Shown here piece after piece: positions 11,324-21,315 of a DNA stretch of 64,000 nucleotides. Source of the stretch: Orientallactaga sibirica (taxonomy: Eukaryota; Chordata; Mammalia; Rodentia; Dipodidae); assembly GCA_036365145.1 (NCBI GenBank), contig JAEOAD010002231.1, positions 1,240,001 to 1,304,000 on the forward strand, read 5' to 3'. Position numbers and translations under genes: made by a program. A model generated the notes under the pieces. It had not been told where the DNA came from. It was given only the letters and a program-made list of their open reading frames with translations, and searched no databases. Numbering within the stretch: position 1 is the first letter of the stretch; every line of letters starts with the position of its first letter.

Positions 11324-11671
11324 TGGGCATGGGGGTTTGAATCAGATGTCCCCCATAAACTCATGTGTTCTGAATGCTTGGTTCTTAGCTGGTGGCCATT
11401 TGGGAGGTGGAGCCTTATTCTAGGCAGTGTGTGTCTGGGGGCAGGCTTAGGGGTGTTCTAGTCAGCTCCCCCTTGCCAGAACTTGGCCTATTCCCCTGCT
11501 GCTCATTTCTACCTGCTGTGACGAAGGTGATGCCCAGCCTCTGCTCATGCCAGGCTTTCCCTGCCACCAAGGGGCTTCCCATGGAGACCGTAGGTCAAAA
11601 TGAATCCTTTCCTCCCATCAGCTGCTTCTGGTCTGGTGCTTTATTCCAGCAACAAGAAGGGAACTGCAACA
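11324..11671 (+). mobile_element. MaLR/ERVL-type LTR (solo)
   Basis: The sequence opens TGGGCATGGGGGTTTGAATC with GTCCCCCATAAACTC. It ends in AATGAATCCTTTCCTCCC, then CCAGCAACAAGAAGGGAACT and a terminal CAACA. This is the plan of MT/MaLR long terminal repeats. Similar copies occur at 44.0, 58.5 and 63.65 kb. No internal region follows, so it is a solo LTR. The open frame of about 95 codons inside it is not a gene. Confidence 0.75.
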
Positions 11672-11697
11672 TTGAATGATGTACTTTCTACTTTTCT

Positions 11698-11778
11698 ACA
11701 GGCTGGAAGGAAGAAGAGAGGCAAGAGACAGGGAGGGAAGGAGGAATAGGGAGAGACAGAGAGGGAGGGAGGGAAAAT
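11698..11778. repeat. Purine-rich simple sequence
   Basis: Imperfect (GGGA/AGAG)n on the + strand directly after the LTR. Confidence 0.75.
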
Positions 11779-12873
11779 GAACTCAAAATGAGCAGAACAA
11801 ATCCATCTCCTGAAGGACTAGCTTCTCTGGGCCAGGCAGTTTGAACCCAGGCTGTCAGCTTGACACTCTTGAGTGGTAGGCTCAGAGCATGTACCAGCTT
11901 CTAGATCCTCAGATTGAAGCCCTTTGCAAAGAAGGGTATGAAGTGATAGATCTAATCTTTTGAATTTCACTATTTTGGTCACAAAATTGATCAGAATCAC
12001 ATTTTTGATGTACCTGAAATGCTATTAGATTCTTTGTATTCATTCTATTTATTTGGAAGAAATTAACAGAACTTGGGCTTCCATTTCCTGCATTAGGTAC
12101 TATGTGTGAGCCCAAGTTCCCAGAAACAGCCACACCTATGTTAAAGAATCTTCAAGGCCATTGATTAGAACTGGAAAGTTGCAGGTCCACAGCCAAATTA
12201 TCCTGGACCATCTTTAACCCATCCTTAAGGCCATAGCAATCCATCACCTACCTCTATTTCACCAAACATCCTGTGACTATTAGGTAAGTCCTTTTGGAAT
12301 GCAGAAACTGATCCCAGCTTCCATCACCCAAAGACTAAGAATATCATCAGTAGCATCTGAGGTCCAGAGTAGAGATGTGTCCACTTTGCTGAAGACTTCT
12401 TACCTAATCTTCTGCCAAAGTTAGTAGAAAAGTTCCTTGACTTCCCTTTGTTCCTTTACTCTTAAAACTTCAGAACTGTTAGTACATGGGAACGTGATAT
12501 CTGGGGCAACACAAATCTCTAGCTCCCAGGCCACACTCACTAATATTTGACTCCAGTATGAATGATTTCTATCCCCTTTGAGGGGAGAGCTGTGTTTTTG
12601 CCTTGACATATGCAAGGAGATTTTGGAAATATATGGGACACTCAATCAGAACCAGCCATGACCTAGATTAACTTTGAATTGTGGGGTAATTGCCCAACAT
12701 TGTTTCTATTTAAAAAATGTATTTGCATTTGCCTAATTTAGAAAAAAGTCACAAAGAAATAGGTGAATAAGTTGGATATGCGGATTTGGTATTTCTATAG
12801 GTTAAAAACAGCTGAAGAGATAACTTTGCATGATTTCATTACATAGTTTTCTATATACTTTAAAAATGCATTT
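11779..12873. other. Unique stretch, no gene seen
   Basis: About 1.1 kb of apparently single-copy sequence with three short minus-strand open frames. None has a motif or splice context I can support. Confidence 0.4.
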
Positions 12874-12874
12874 T

Positions 12875-13088
12875 GGAGCTGGAGAGATTGTTTAGTGTTT
12901 AAGGTACTTGCCCACAAAGCCAAAGGACCCAGATTTGGTTCCCCAGGACCTATGTAAGCCAGATGCAAAAGGTGGCATATGCGTCTGGAGTTTGTTTGCA
13001 GTGGCTGGATGCTCTGGCATGCCCATTCTCTCTCTCCACCTCCTTCTCACTCTTTCTCAAATGAATAAACATAAATAAAATATTTTTA
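12875..13088 (+). mobile_element. DIP SINE
   Basis: GGAGCTGGAGAGATTGTTTAG head to AAATGAATAAACATAAAT tail. ATGCATTTT flanks both sides (before 12875 and after 13090), consistent with a target-site duplication. Confidence 0.9.
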
Positions 13089-13464
13089 AAAGATGCATTT
13101 TATAGATCTAATTATATTATGAAATATTATAAGTAAAATATAATGAAAATATAATATGAAAGCTGTGCTTATCTTTGTCAATATTATTCTAAGACTAGTT
13201 TATTTAAAACATTGCAGAGCATCTGACAGTGTAGGGAGTTCTTTAATTATCCTATTAACCAACATAAGATTTTAGGGACCCATTACTCTGAACTGACCTC
13301 AAGGGATGTCTATTTTTCATATGTTTTTTAAATTGTTTATTGTTATTATTTAGTCAGGTGAAAGAATCAGTTAAAATTTACAATTAAAAGTACAAATAAT
13401 TTAACATAGATTAAGTAATTATTTCAGAAGAATTGACCTCAAAATTGTCAATGCTCAGTTTCAT

Positions 13465-14010
13465 TTTCATTTTGTTATTTTAATTGAGGTGAGATATATA
13501 AACACAAATTTACCATCTTAACCATTTCTAAGTGGTTGGGGCATGAAGTGCATTTATGTTACTGTGACATGTGCCATCCGTCCATTTCCAGTATATATTA
13601 AGCTTCTGTTTCCCTTCACCTTCTGGCAACCACTACTTTCTCTATGGACGTAAGTACCTCATAAGAGAAGCAGCATACAGTATTTGCCCTGTGTGGCTGC
13701 CTTAGTCTCTCACTTATCATAACGATCACCAGGTTCATTCAGTATAGCGTGTGCGGGAATTTCCTTTTTAAGACTCAACAACATTGCATTATATGTATGG
13801 ACCACACTGTATCCATTCACCCACCCATGGATACCTGGTTGCTTCCACCTTTAGACTCATGTCAACATGGCTGTATGAGCTTAGGTGTTTAAACATTTCT
13901 TTGAGAGTCTGCTTTCAGCTCTTTTGGGTGTATACCAATAAGTGGAATTGATAGAGCATATGCTAATTCCAGTTTCAAATTTTTGAGGAAGCATCATTCA
14001 TTTTTAACAA
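13465..14010 (-). mobile_element. L1M-type LINE 3'UTR, antisense
   Basis: A long colinear match to the old mammalian L1M 3'UTR in reverse: AAATTTACCATCTTAACCAT, TTCTGGCAACCACTACTTTC, TGGTTGCTTCCACCTTTAG, CAGCTCTTTTGGGTGTATACC and AATAAGTGGAATTGATAG. Confidence 0.85.
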
Positions 14011-14044
14011 AAATAAAGTAATTTAACATTGATTTCAGTTTTAA

Positions 14045-14278
14045 AATATATAATTTATTTATTTATTTATTTATTTATTTATTTGAGAGGGCAAGAGAGA
14101 GAAAGATGTAGCTAGAGAGGGAGAAGGAAAGAATGGGAGAGCCAGGGCCTCTAGCCACTGCAAATGAACTCCAGACACATGTGCTACCTTGTGCTTTACG
14201 TGGGTACTGGGGAATTGAACATGGGTACTTAGGCTTTGCAGGCAAGTGCTGTAACCAGTGAGCCATCTTTCCAGCCCT
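14045..14278 (-). mobile_element. DIP SINE
   Basis: Reverse DIP with a long (ATTT)n tail side, GAGAGAGAAAGATG tract, CAGGGCCTCTAGCCACTGC body, and GCCATCTTTCCAGCCC head. It inserted just after the antisense L1M segment. Confidence 0.92.
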
Positions 14279-14287
14279 CATAATATT

Positions 14288-14405
14288 TTCTGAGCCAGGG
14301 CCTCATGTACACCAGCCTCACATCAAACTTGCAGTGTAGCCAAGCATAGTCTTGAACTCCTGATCTTCCAATCTTTGCCTCATGAGTGCTAGAATTACAA
14401 GCACA
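14288..14405 (-). mobile_element. B1-like SINE, old
   Basis: GAGCCAGGGCCTCATGTAC, AGCATAGTCTTGAACTCC and ATGAGTGCTAGAATTAC read as the reverse of an old B1. Confidence 0.5.
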
Positions 14406-14427
14406 GTTGACTCCATACTACTTTTAT

Positions 14428-14456
14428 TGTGTGCGTGTGTGTGTGTGTGTGTGTGT
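14428..14456. repeat. (TG)n microsatellite
   Basis: An alternating TG tract with one CG step, about 29 bp. Confidence 0.9.
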
Positions 14457-14511
14457 AGAGTACTGTAGTGTGGTATGTTATATGTAGTAGATGCACACAT
14501 GTATGCACATG

Positions 14512-14618
14512 CATGCCCAAGCTGGCCTCAAAAGCCTGCTATATAGCAGAGGATGGCCTTGAACTTGTGATCTTCCCGCTGCTACCTCTCAAGTGTAGTA
14601 TAACACCATGCGCAGCAT
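14512..14618 (-). mobile_element. B4/B1-like fragment
   Basis: CCAAGCTGGCCTCAAAAGCC, GATGGCCTTGAACTTGTGATC and CAAGTGTAGTATAACACCATG look like the reverse of a B1-derived module. Together with the TG tract before it, this could be one broken B4 element. Confidence 0.4.
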
Positions 14619-14689
14619 TAACAGCACTTCTTTCTTAAAATAGTAGTCATCTACTTAGGCATGGTAGAGATAGTCAATTGTATTTTTTA

Positions 14690-14902
14690 ATTTTTTACTT
14701 ATTTATTTATTTATTAGAGACACAGGCAGAGAGAGAGAGAAGAGAGAGAGAATGGGCATGCCAGGGCCTCTATCCACTGCAAACGAAGCCAGATGTATGC
14801 GCCATGATGTGTAGCTAGCTAATGTGGAACCTGGAGAATCGAACCTGGGTCCTTAGGCTTCGCAGGAAAGTGCCTTAACCACTAAGCCATCTCTCCAGCC
14901 CA
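14690..14902 (-). mobile_element. DIP SINE
   Basis: Reverse DIP from the ATTTATTTATTTATTAGAGA tail to the GCCATCTCTCCAGCCC head. Near-identical flanks AGTCAATTGTATTTT and AGTTAATTATATTTT suggest an aged target duplication. Confidence 0.9.
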
Positions 14903-15004
14903 GTTAATTATATTTTGAATGAGATTTTTTTTTCAGGGAGGAGATGGTATTGGGAGTTGGCAAGTACTATGTACCATTGTTATAGTCCCAGCCCTCTTTT
15001 TCAT

Positions 15005-15115
15005 TTTTTGTTTTGAGGTAGGGTCTCAACTTGTCCAAGCTGGCCTTGAACTCAAGATCCTCCTGCCTCAAACTGTGAAACGTTGGGATTGGGTGGATGT
15101 GCCACTATGTCTGGC
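15005..15115 (-). mobile_element. B1 SINE, first of three in a row
   Basis: GAGGTAGGGTCTCAACTTG, CCAAGCTGGCCTTGAACTC and CTGCCTCAAACTGTG are reverse B1 blocks. An open frame of 66 codons reading through it is a by-product of the SINE. Confidence 0.7.
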
Positions 15116-15129
15116 TTGAACAAGAATTT

Positions 15130-15266
15130 TTTTTCCCGAGGTAGGGTCTCGCTTTAGCCCAGGCTGACCTGGAATTCACTATGTAGGCTCAGGCTGCCCT
15201 CAAACTCATGGTGATCCTCCTACCTCTGCCTCCCGATTAAAGGCGTGCACCACCACGCCTGCCAAG
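15130..15266 (-). mobile_element. B1 SINE, second of three
   Basis: GAGGTAGGGTCTCGCTTTAG to AAAGGCGTGCACCACCACGCC. This is the least diverged of the three and matches the jerboa-type B1 best. Confidence 0.88.
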
Positions 15267-15282
15267 AATGTTTCTTTATTGT

Positions 15283-15402
15283 TGTTGTTGTTGAGGCAAG
15301 ATCTCACTCTGTAGTCCAAGCTGTCTGAAAACTTGCAGCAATTCTCCTGTCTCTGTCTCCTGAGTTCTGAGATCATAGGTGTGAGTCAACACGTCCAGCT
15401 TC
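15283..15402 (-). mobile_element. B1-like SINE, third of three
   Basis: TTGTTGTTGTTGTTGAGGCA tail side, AGATCTCACTCTGTAGTCC, CTGTCTCTGTCTCCTGAG and GTGTGAGTCAACACGTC. It is old. Confidence 0.65.
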
Positions 15403-15681
15403 AACAAGATTTATAAAGCATACTTTAAGTGGTAACAAGATCCTAGGTATATATGTTGGAACATATTGAAAAACATAATAACTAAATGGATACTTGAAGC
15501 TTGTAACAATAATTTACAATGACAGCATCAATCCTGAATTTAAATATTAACAGATAACATGACTTTAAAAACTATAGTCAATGAATTTAAAAGGTCACTA
15601 TGTTAAAAACAAAAGTTGTTGAAATTACTCATGAAAGCCAAAATTGTCTCTTGAAATTTAAGTGAAACAAGAACATTTCTG
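15403..15681. other. AT-rich unique stretch
   Basis: AT-rich with no repeat or gene that I can recognise. Confidence 0.4.
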
Positions 15682-15895
15682 GGGCTGGAGCGATGGCTTA
15701 GCAGTTAAGGCGCTTGCCTGCAAAGCCAAAGAACCCAGGTTCAACTCCCTAGGACCCACGTAAGCATGCATCTTGAGTTCATTTGCAGTGGCTGGAGGCC
15801 CTGGTATGCCCATTCTCTCTCTCTCTACCTGCCTATTTCTGTATCTGTCTCTCTCTCTTAAATAAAAAAAAATAAATTAAATTTTTCAAAGAGAA
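15682..15895 (+). mobile_element. DIP SINE
   Basis: GGGGCTGGAGCGATGGCTTAG head, a body with a short deletion around the CAGATGCACAAGG block, CT-rich stretch and an A/T tail. AGAACATTT flanks both ends, fitting a target duplication. Confidence 0.9.
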
Positions 15896-16189
15896 CATTT
15901 TTAACTTAATATGTTGTACATGTAATTTCAAGTTTGTGCATCCAGTTTGTGAAAAATGAGTAGCTTATTCTCTGTCTATCCCAAAAGTTATTAAAATTGA
16001 CAAAAAAATGGTTTTAAATATAATTTAAATTTTAATGTAATTAAATTTAAAAGTAATTTTAAATTGTTTTATGTAATCTACATGACCAAAAATGAGATGA
16101 ACTTATGTCTGGGGCTGCCTTCTACTCAAATGTATATGTACAGTATATGGTGAGTAATCAAAGAACTCATCCTTGTCCTGGTTTTTTAG

Positions 16190-16500
16190 ATACTAGCAGC
16201 ATGAGCTCATCTTCTGAGCACATCACGGATGATGTTTGAGGAAGGCAAAACCAGTAGCCATGGGTTGTCTGAGATTCTGTCTGAGCTCTGGGTGGCGGGA
16301 GAGACTCCATTCTTTGGAAGCAGATGCATGAGGGAAGAAAGGAGGACCCTGAAATTTTCCTCTGGCCCCTGTACATGTGTGTTCCAGGCGCACACATCTG
16401 CACACATTCACACACACATGTGTGCATACACTACACACACCATCTTATCACTGCACTACACATACACAAATACATGCCAAAAATAAATAAATAATCTAGT
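16190..16500 (+). mobile_element. B4-like SINE, diverged
   Basis: GAAATTTTCCTCTGGCCCC, TGTACATGTGTG and the following CACACA-rich run resemble the 3' half of rodent B4 elements. The 5' limit is uncertain. Overlapping open frames on both strands in this segment are not genes. Confidence 0.4.
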
Positions 16501-16521
16501 ATGTTGGATGACAAGCCCTAC

Positions 16522-16720
16522 TTCTTTTTCTATTAATTTTTATTTATTTGAGAGAGAGAAAGAGAGAGAGAATGGTCACAGCAGGGCCTCCAGCCACTGC
16601 AAATGAACTCAGACACATGTACAACCATGTGCATCTGGCTTATGTGGGTACTGGGCAATCGAACCTGGGTCCTTAGGCCTCATAGGCAAGCACCTTAACC
16701 ACTAAACCATCTCTCCAGCC
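16522..16720 (-). mobile_element. DIP SINE
   Basis: Reverse DIP from ATTTTTATTTATTTGAGAGA to ACCATCTCTCCAGCCC, with full body blocks. Confidence 0.92.
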
Positions 16721-16879
16721 CCCAACCTCTTTAAAAAGCCCTTCTTGACAATATTTGGAGTGACATAATTCCTTAGCATGGTTTCAGAGACCAACTCTGA
16801 GGGGCCTCAGCTCACGGCTCTACTGTACTATTGCACCACTTTCCCATGATGTGCCTTCAGGCACCTGACAGTCCTTAAC

Positions 16880-17298
16880 ATGCCACTCTCCCTCTGACTG
16901 CAGGACCTTCGCAAAGGCTATTTCCTCTGCTGGGAATATACTTTCTGAGCCTCACTACCCACATCTGGTTACTCTTGAGTTCAGCCTTAATTCTTTCTCA
17001 AAGTCTGACTTGTAGTCCCGGCTGGCCAAGTTCTCACTGTACAGATCACACTGAACAAATGAACTTGGGGGTCATCCTTTGCCTTCCCACTCCAGACTGG
17101 CTTGTACTATATGTTCCACATTCTCTTAGCACTGTTTGTAATTAAATTTTTGTACAATTATCTGATTGTAAAAAATATCTCTATTGCTATTTGACTGCAT
17201 GTTAGGCAAGGACTTTATGCCTTTTGATCTTTTCTTCACTTTTGTGAATTCAAGGTCTAGTGCAGTGCCTAGCCTTAGCAGTTACTGAATAAATAGTG
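16880..17298 (+). mobile_element. L2 LINE 3' end
   Basis: A colinear series of L2 blocks: CCTCTGCTGGGAATATAC, GAGTTCAGCCTTAATTC, GTTAGGCAAGGACTTTATGC, AGTGCAGTGCCTAGC and TTACTGAATAAATAGTGGAT. This is one of the clearer ancient LINE relics here. Confidence 0.7.
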
Positions 17299-17325
17299 GA
17301 TAAGGAAGAAGTCCCAGGCAATCTT

Positions 17326-17363
17326 TGTGTGTGTGTGTGTGTGTGTGTGCGCGCGCACGCACA
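17326..17363. repeat. (TG)n-(CG)n alternating purine-pyrimidine tract
   Basis: About 38 bp of alternating TG followed by GCGCGCGCACGCACATG. Such tracts are known to favour left-handed Z-DNA. Confidence 0.9.
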
Positions 17364-17894
17364 TGTTGTGAAGCAGGAGGAAGAAGGTCATAGGTGGAGT
17401 AGAAACCTGGAAGGAGCTGAAGCACAGCCGAATGCCAGGATCGCCAGTGTTAGGTCATCTTCTGAACAAACTTGGTGAGGGAGACAATGAACGCGCACAA
17501 CCGGATCTCAGCGAATCCAATTCCTTGATCGTCAGCTTCAGTATTTCAATAATGAGAGCAAAATACAGTGAGATGCACACTGGCTGGTGAGCAGAAGGCC
17601 TTTAGGTTTGTGGCAACATCACGCATGTTAATCGTTTGGGTTTGTATCTCGTCATTGGCTCATTATTAACGTTATTTTCTTTCTAACTCTCCGGTGTAAC
17701 TTCTACAGTCTGTTTTCTTCTGTATCTTTTCTTTGGCAAGCAGCTGAGCATCAAGACATCTTTGATTTCCTTCTGTGGCTCCATGTTCCTTTATTGTAAA
17801 TGTTGTATTTGTGGTCTTTGACATATCTGCCCAAGGTCAAAGAGCCTGCTGCTTATGGTTGGAGAAGGAAAAGAAACCCAGAACTCTCCCTTGG
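17364..17894. other. Unique stretch, no gene seen
   Basis: It includes short CG-containing text near 17490-17520. I see no gene or named repeat. Confidence 0.4.
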
Positions 17895-17978
17895 CTGTAG
17901 GACACTCTCCCTCACCTGTAGGACACTCTCCCTCACCTGTAGGACACTCTCCCTCACCTGTAGGACACTCTCCCTCAG
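17895..17978. repeat. 21-bp minisatellite, four units
   Basis: Unit CTGTAGGACACTCTCCCTCAC repeated four times at exact 21-bp spacing (17895, 17916, 17937, 17958), with only the last base pair region varying. Because 21 is a multiple of three, every frame gives a 7-residue peptide repeat without this being coding. Confidence 0.95.
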
Positions 17979-18109
17979 CTGCCACCTCTTCCTACCCTCC
18001 TTGGGCCACATTCTCTTCAAGACTCAGTGTTCTTCATTCACTTCTGAAAATGGGGCACTAGTTAGTGCTATGACAGCTCAAGGTCACTTTTTAAGGCCTT
18101 TTCTTCAGA

Positions 18110-18330
18110 GGGCTTGAAGAGATAGCTCAGCAGTTAAGGTGCTTGTCTGCAAAGCCTAACAACGCAGGATCAGTTCCCCAGTACCCACATAAACCAGATG
18201 CACAAAGTGGTGCATGCATGTGGCGTTCATTTGCAGCAGCTGGAGGCCCTGGTGTTCCCATACTCTCTGTCTCTCTTCTCTCTCTTCTCTCTATCTCTCT
18301 CTCATTTCAAATATATAGTATATATACAAT
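18110..18330 (+). mobile_element. DIP SINE
   Basis: GGGCTTGAAGAGATAGCTCAG head, body, TCTCTCTTCTCTCTC region and a degenerate AT tail. Confidence 0.9.
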
Positions 18331-18609
18331 ATATATAATTATTTAAAATCTTTGCTCCATACAAGAGAAAATGAAAGACAGAAATGATAGCTTTCCTATG
18401 TGGCTGTCTACTGGTAGTTTTGCAGTTGAAATTTGGTGGCTACTTCAAGGATCTGTTTTCATTGTCTTGCCATCCATCAGCTGCTGGTGCCAGTGACACT
18501 GTCAAGAAGTGTGACATGAAATATTCTTTTTTTAATCCTCACCACTTGTGGTGGAGCAGCCAGGAGTACAGGAAATGGGCAGAACACATTTATTATTCAT
18601 CTATTGTAT
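18331..18609. other. Unique stretch, no gene seen
   Basis: An open frame of 91 codons starts at 18384 and ends inside the following LTR-like element. I see no supporting motif. Confidence 0.35.
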
Positions 18610-18955
18610 TCGTTACTTGTCTCATTGTTGTGACAAAAATAACCACAAAAGCAACTTAAGGGTGGGAACGTTTACTTTTTGCTTACAGTTTGAAGCTACA
18701 GAGTCCATCAGTTCGGGAGAGTCATGGTGGCAGGAGCAGAAAGTGACTTTGTGGCTTTGAAGCTGCAGTGGGGAAGTAGAGAGAGATGAACACAGGTGCT
18801 CAGCTCTCTTCTCTGAAATGGTACTGCTCAGTTAGTGTGGGTCTTCCCACCTCAATTAAACCAATCTTGAAACTTGCTCACAGGCATGCTGAGAGGTTTG
18901 TCTGCTAGATAATTCCAGATCCTGTTCAGTTGACAATAATCATCTTCATGTCCAG
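18610..18955 (-). mobile_element. MaLR/ERVL-like LTR, antisense
   Basis: Reads as the reverse of a rodent LTR: GTCACAACAATGAGACAAGTAAC end block on the minus strand, an AAAAGTAAACG polyadenylation-like block, TTAATTGAGGTGGGAAGACC, and GTCAACTGAACAGGATCTGG at the far end. The exact family is not recalled. Confidence 0.5.
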
Positions 18956-19194
18956 TTTAGTTAAAATCCTACATAAATCATGCAACTGGTAACTGATGTT
19001 TTAAAAATAATTTCAGATGGATTTGGATCTGGATAAAGAGGAAGATCAGGGTACAATTGTTTTTTCTGGAGTCTAGAATCTTTAACCACTCACTAGGTGA
19101 TGAAAAGCTTCTTTTTGACTTCTCTTTCTCATTTCTCTGTTAACTGCCCCACCAGTGTGTTTGGGTTTGGTTTGCTTCTGGTTTGTTTAGTATA
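18956..19194. other. Unique stretch, no gene seen
   Basis: There is nothing I recognise. Confidence 0.35.
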
Positions 19195-19315
19195 CTCTAC
19201 ACAGGCATGCCCTGATCATTAGCTGTGTGACCTTGGGTAAATTACTTAACCTATCTGAGTCTTGGTTTCCTCAACTATAAAATGTTGACAACAATAGCAT
19301 TTATTTTTCAGTGGT
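19195..19315 (+). mobile_element. MIR SINE
   Basis: TAGCTGTGTGACCTTGGGTA, ATTACTTAACCTATCTGAG and TTGGTTTCCTCAACTATAAA are the MIR core. Confidence 0.88.
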
Positions 19316-19604
19316 GTTTGCTAATACATCCACCCATCCATCTCTTTTCCAACCAGCACTTCTTGGGTTCTTCCTATACCCCAACAGCTGCTCTATGCAC
19401 TGCAGGGATGCAACACCCACCCACCCCCAATACACATAATTAAATGACACACAGAGGGCTAGAGTACATACAGAAAGAACTACACAGACACCAGGAGGAG
19501 CCAAGTTATCAAGGAAGAGTCAAGCAGAGGAAGGGAGAACGAGGGATAGGTGGTGTTGCAACTGGATAGAAACATGGAGGATGCTTATTGGAAATTTTTC
19601 TCAG

Positions 19605-19825
19605 GGGCCTGGAGAGATGGCTTAGTCGTTAAGCACTTGCCTGTGAAGCCTAAGGACCCCAGTTTGAGGCTCGATTCCCCAGGACCCCAGATGCACAAGA
19701 TGGTACAAGCATCTGGAGTTCGTTTGCAGGGGCTGGAGGCCTTGGCGGGCCCATTCTTTCTATATCTATCGGCCTCTTTCTCTCTCTGTCGGTTGCTCTC
19801 AAATAAATAAATAAATAAAAACAAC
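19605..19825 (+). mobile_element. DIP SINE, first of a three-SINE stack
   Basis: GGGGCCTGGAGAGATGGCTTAG head, including the longer GTTTGAGGCTCGATTCCCC variant of the B box region, then CT-rich stretch and (AAAT)n tail. It is preceded by GAAATTTTTCTCAG. Confidence 0.93.
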
Positions 19826-19844
19826 AAAAAAGAAAATTCTCTTA

Positions 19845-20018
19845 GGGACTGGAGAGATGGCTTAGTGGTTAAGGCACTTGCTTGCAAAGCCTAAGGACCC
19901 AGGACCCACATAGAGCCAAATACACAAGGGGGTGCATACATCTGGAGTTCATTTGCAGTGGCTGGAGGCCCTGGCACACCCTTTCTCTCTTCTCTCTCTC
20001 TCTGTCCTTTCTCTCTAA

Positions 20019-20053
<35 letters not shown>

Positions 20054-20080
20054 ACAAATAAATAAATAAATAATTTTTTT
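19845..20080 (+). mobile_element. DIP SINE, second of the stack
   Basis: GGGACTGGAGAGATGGCTTAG head. Its tail is expanded to (AACT)n then (AAAT)n at 20018-20072. It is preceded by GAAAATTCTCTTAG and followed by GAAAATTCTGTCAG. Confidence 0.93.
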
Positions 20081-20097
20081 AAAGAAAATTCTGTCAG

Positions 20098-20290
20098 GGC
20101 TGGAGAAGTAGTTCAGCTGTTAAGGGCTTGCCTAGCATACATAAAGCCCTGCATTCCATCCTTAATTTCTCATAAAACTAGGTATGATGGTGCATGCCTG
20201 TAATCTCAGAACTCGTCAGGTGGAGGCAAGATCAGAAGTCCAAGGTCATCCTCAGTAGAGGCCAGTTGGGCTACATGAGACCTTATTCAA
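20098..20290 (+). mobile_element. ID-B1 dimeric SINE, third of the stack
   Basis: An ID-like head (GTTAAGGGCTTGCCTAGCAT) continues into a B1-like half (TGATGGTGCATGCCTGTAAT, GGAGGCAAGATCAGAAG, ACATGAGACCTTATTC). This dimer is an older rodent SINE type than DIP. Confidence 0.8.
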
Positions 20291-20385
20291 AAGGAGAGAA
20301 AAGAAGGGAAAGGAAGGGAAGAGAAGGAAAGGGAGGAGAGGGGAGTAGAGAGAAGAGAAAGAGGAAAGGAAAAGGGGGAAAAGGT
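20291..20385. repeat. (GGAAA/GGGA)n purine tract
   Basis: About 95 bp of nearly pure A/G, grown from the A-tail of the preceding SINE. The minus strand is a long pyrimidine run and leaves an artefactual open frame. Confidence 0.85.
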
Positions 20386-20865
20386 AGTCAGGCTGAACAC
20401 CTGTGAGAGCTGAGCAGTAAGGGGGGGGAGAAAAGACCTCAGCTGACCCCTCTCTAGCCACTGGGGTCATTTTGGTCATGGGTGAATTTATGGCAGGTCT
20501 TAGTCTACACCTTAGCCGGGCCTTCCCTGAGCTTGATTTCAATGTGTTCAAAATACCATGCCAAGATTCTGGCCTTTGAATTCTTTAAACTTATACAAAG
20601 AAAGAGAAGTTCAGTTGAGGTAACCAAAAAGCCATCAGGTTGGTGACATGAGTGTGTTATGACCCTAGTGGTGTGGTTTCTTCTGCTCCTAGGGAGCCCA
20701 AGGCAAGGAGCATTTCCAGGTACAAAGCTTAAGGAGGTCCTTACAAGACTATGCAAGTACAAGGCTTAGGCACCTTGAGAAGAGCCTCCTTAAATATTAA
20801 GCCCGTGGGGTCTGCTCCCAGCCCTGGTAAGCGCGTTCATAGGTTTGAACCTAAAGAAGTTTTGT
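20386..20865. other. Unique stretch, no gene seen
   Basis: Contains a G8 run near 20421-20428. There is no gene or named repeat I can support. Confidence 0.4.
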
Positions 20866-20970
20866 AGCCAGGTGTATTCTCACCGCTGGAGAGGCTGAGC
20901 TGAAAGACCCAAAATTCAAGACCAGCCTGCGATTCCTAGTGAGACCCTGCTTCCAAAAAGAAAGAAAGGG
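20866..20970 (+). mobile_element. B1-like SINE, old
   Basis: AGCCAGGTGTATTCTCACCG, AAATTCAAGACCAGCCTGCG and GTGAGACCCTGCTTCC. This is an old monomer. Confidence 0.7.
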
Positions 20971-21283
20971 GATGGAGGTAGAAGGGAAGAGTGGGAGAAA
21001 GGAAATGTAAAACAAAGAGACAACAAGCAAGACAGCCCTGAGCCAGGGCTCCAGGAATACTCGAAAATGCTCAAGCCATTTCTGAAGTGGAAACACCTTC
21101 TGGAATCCAGCCGAGCCATCCTCTTGCCAACTTTGGACAAGTAGGCTTGAGCCAGGTGAATATTTGGTGTTGCCACAGGTACCTTTACATGTCACATCTT
21201 GCACATAGAGGCGGCCCAGTCACTTATGAACTCCATTCAGCTACTCACTGTCTAGGGATTTAGACAGAATTGCTGATTAAAAA

Positions 21284-21315
<32 letters not shown>

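Noticed and set aside
16167..16486. Four overlapping open frames on both strands
   Set aside because: They overlap a B4-like fragment and CACA-rich sequence. Mutually overlapping frames with no motif.
17895..17978. Possible CRISPR-like array
   Set aside because: Units are head-to-tail with no spacers, and the genome is mammalian.
17791..18117. Peptide repeats TGEGECP (minus) and RTLSLTC (plus)
   Set aside because: Direct product of a 21-bp tandem repeat whose length is divisible by three.
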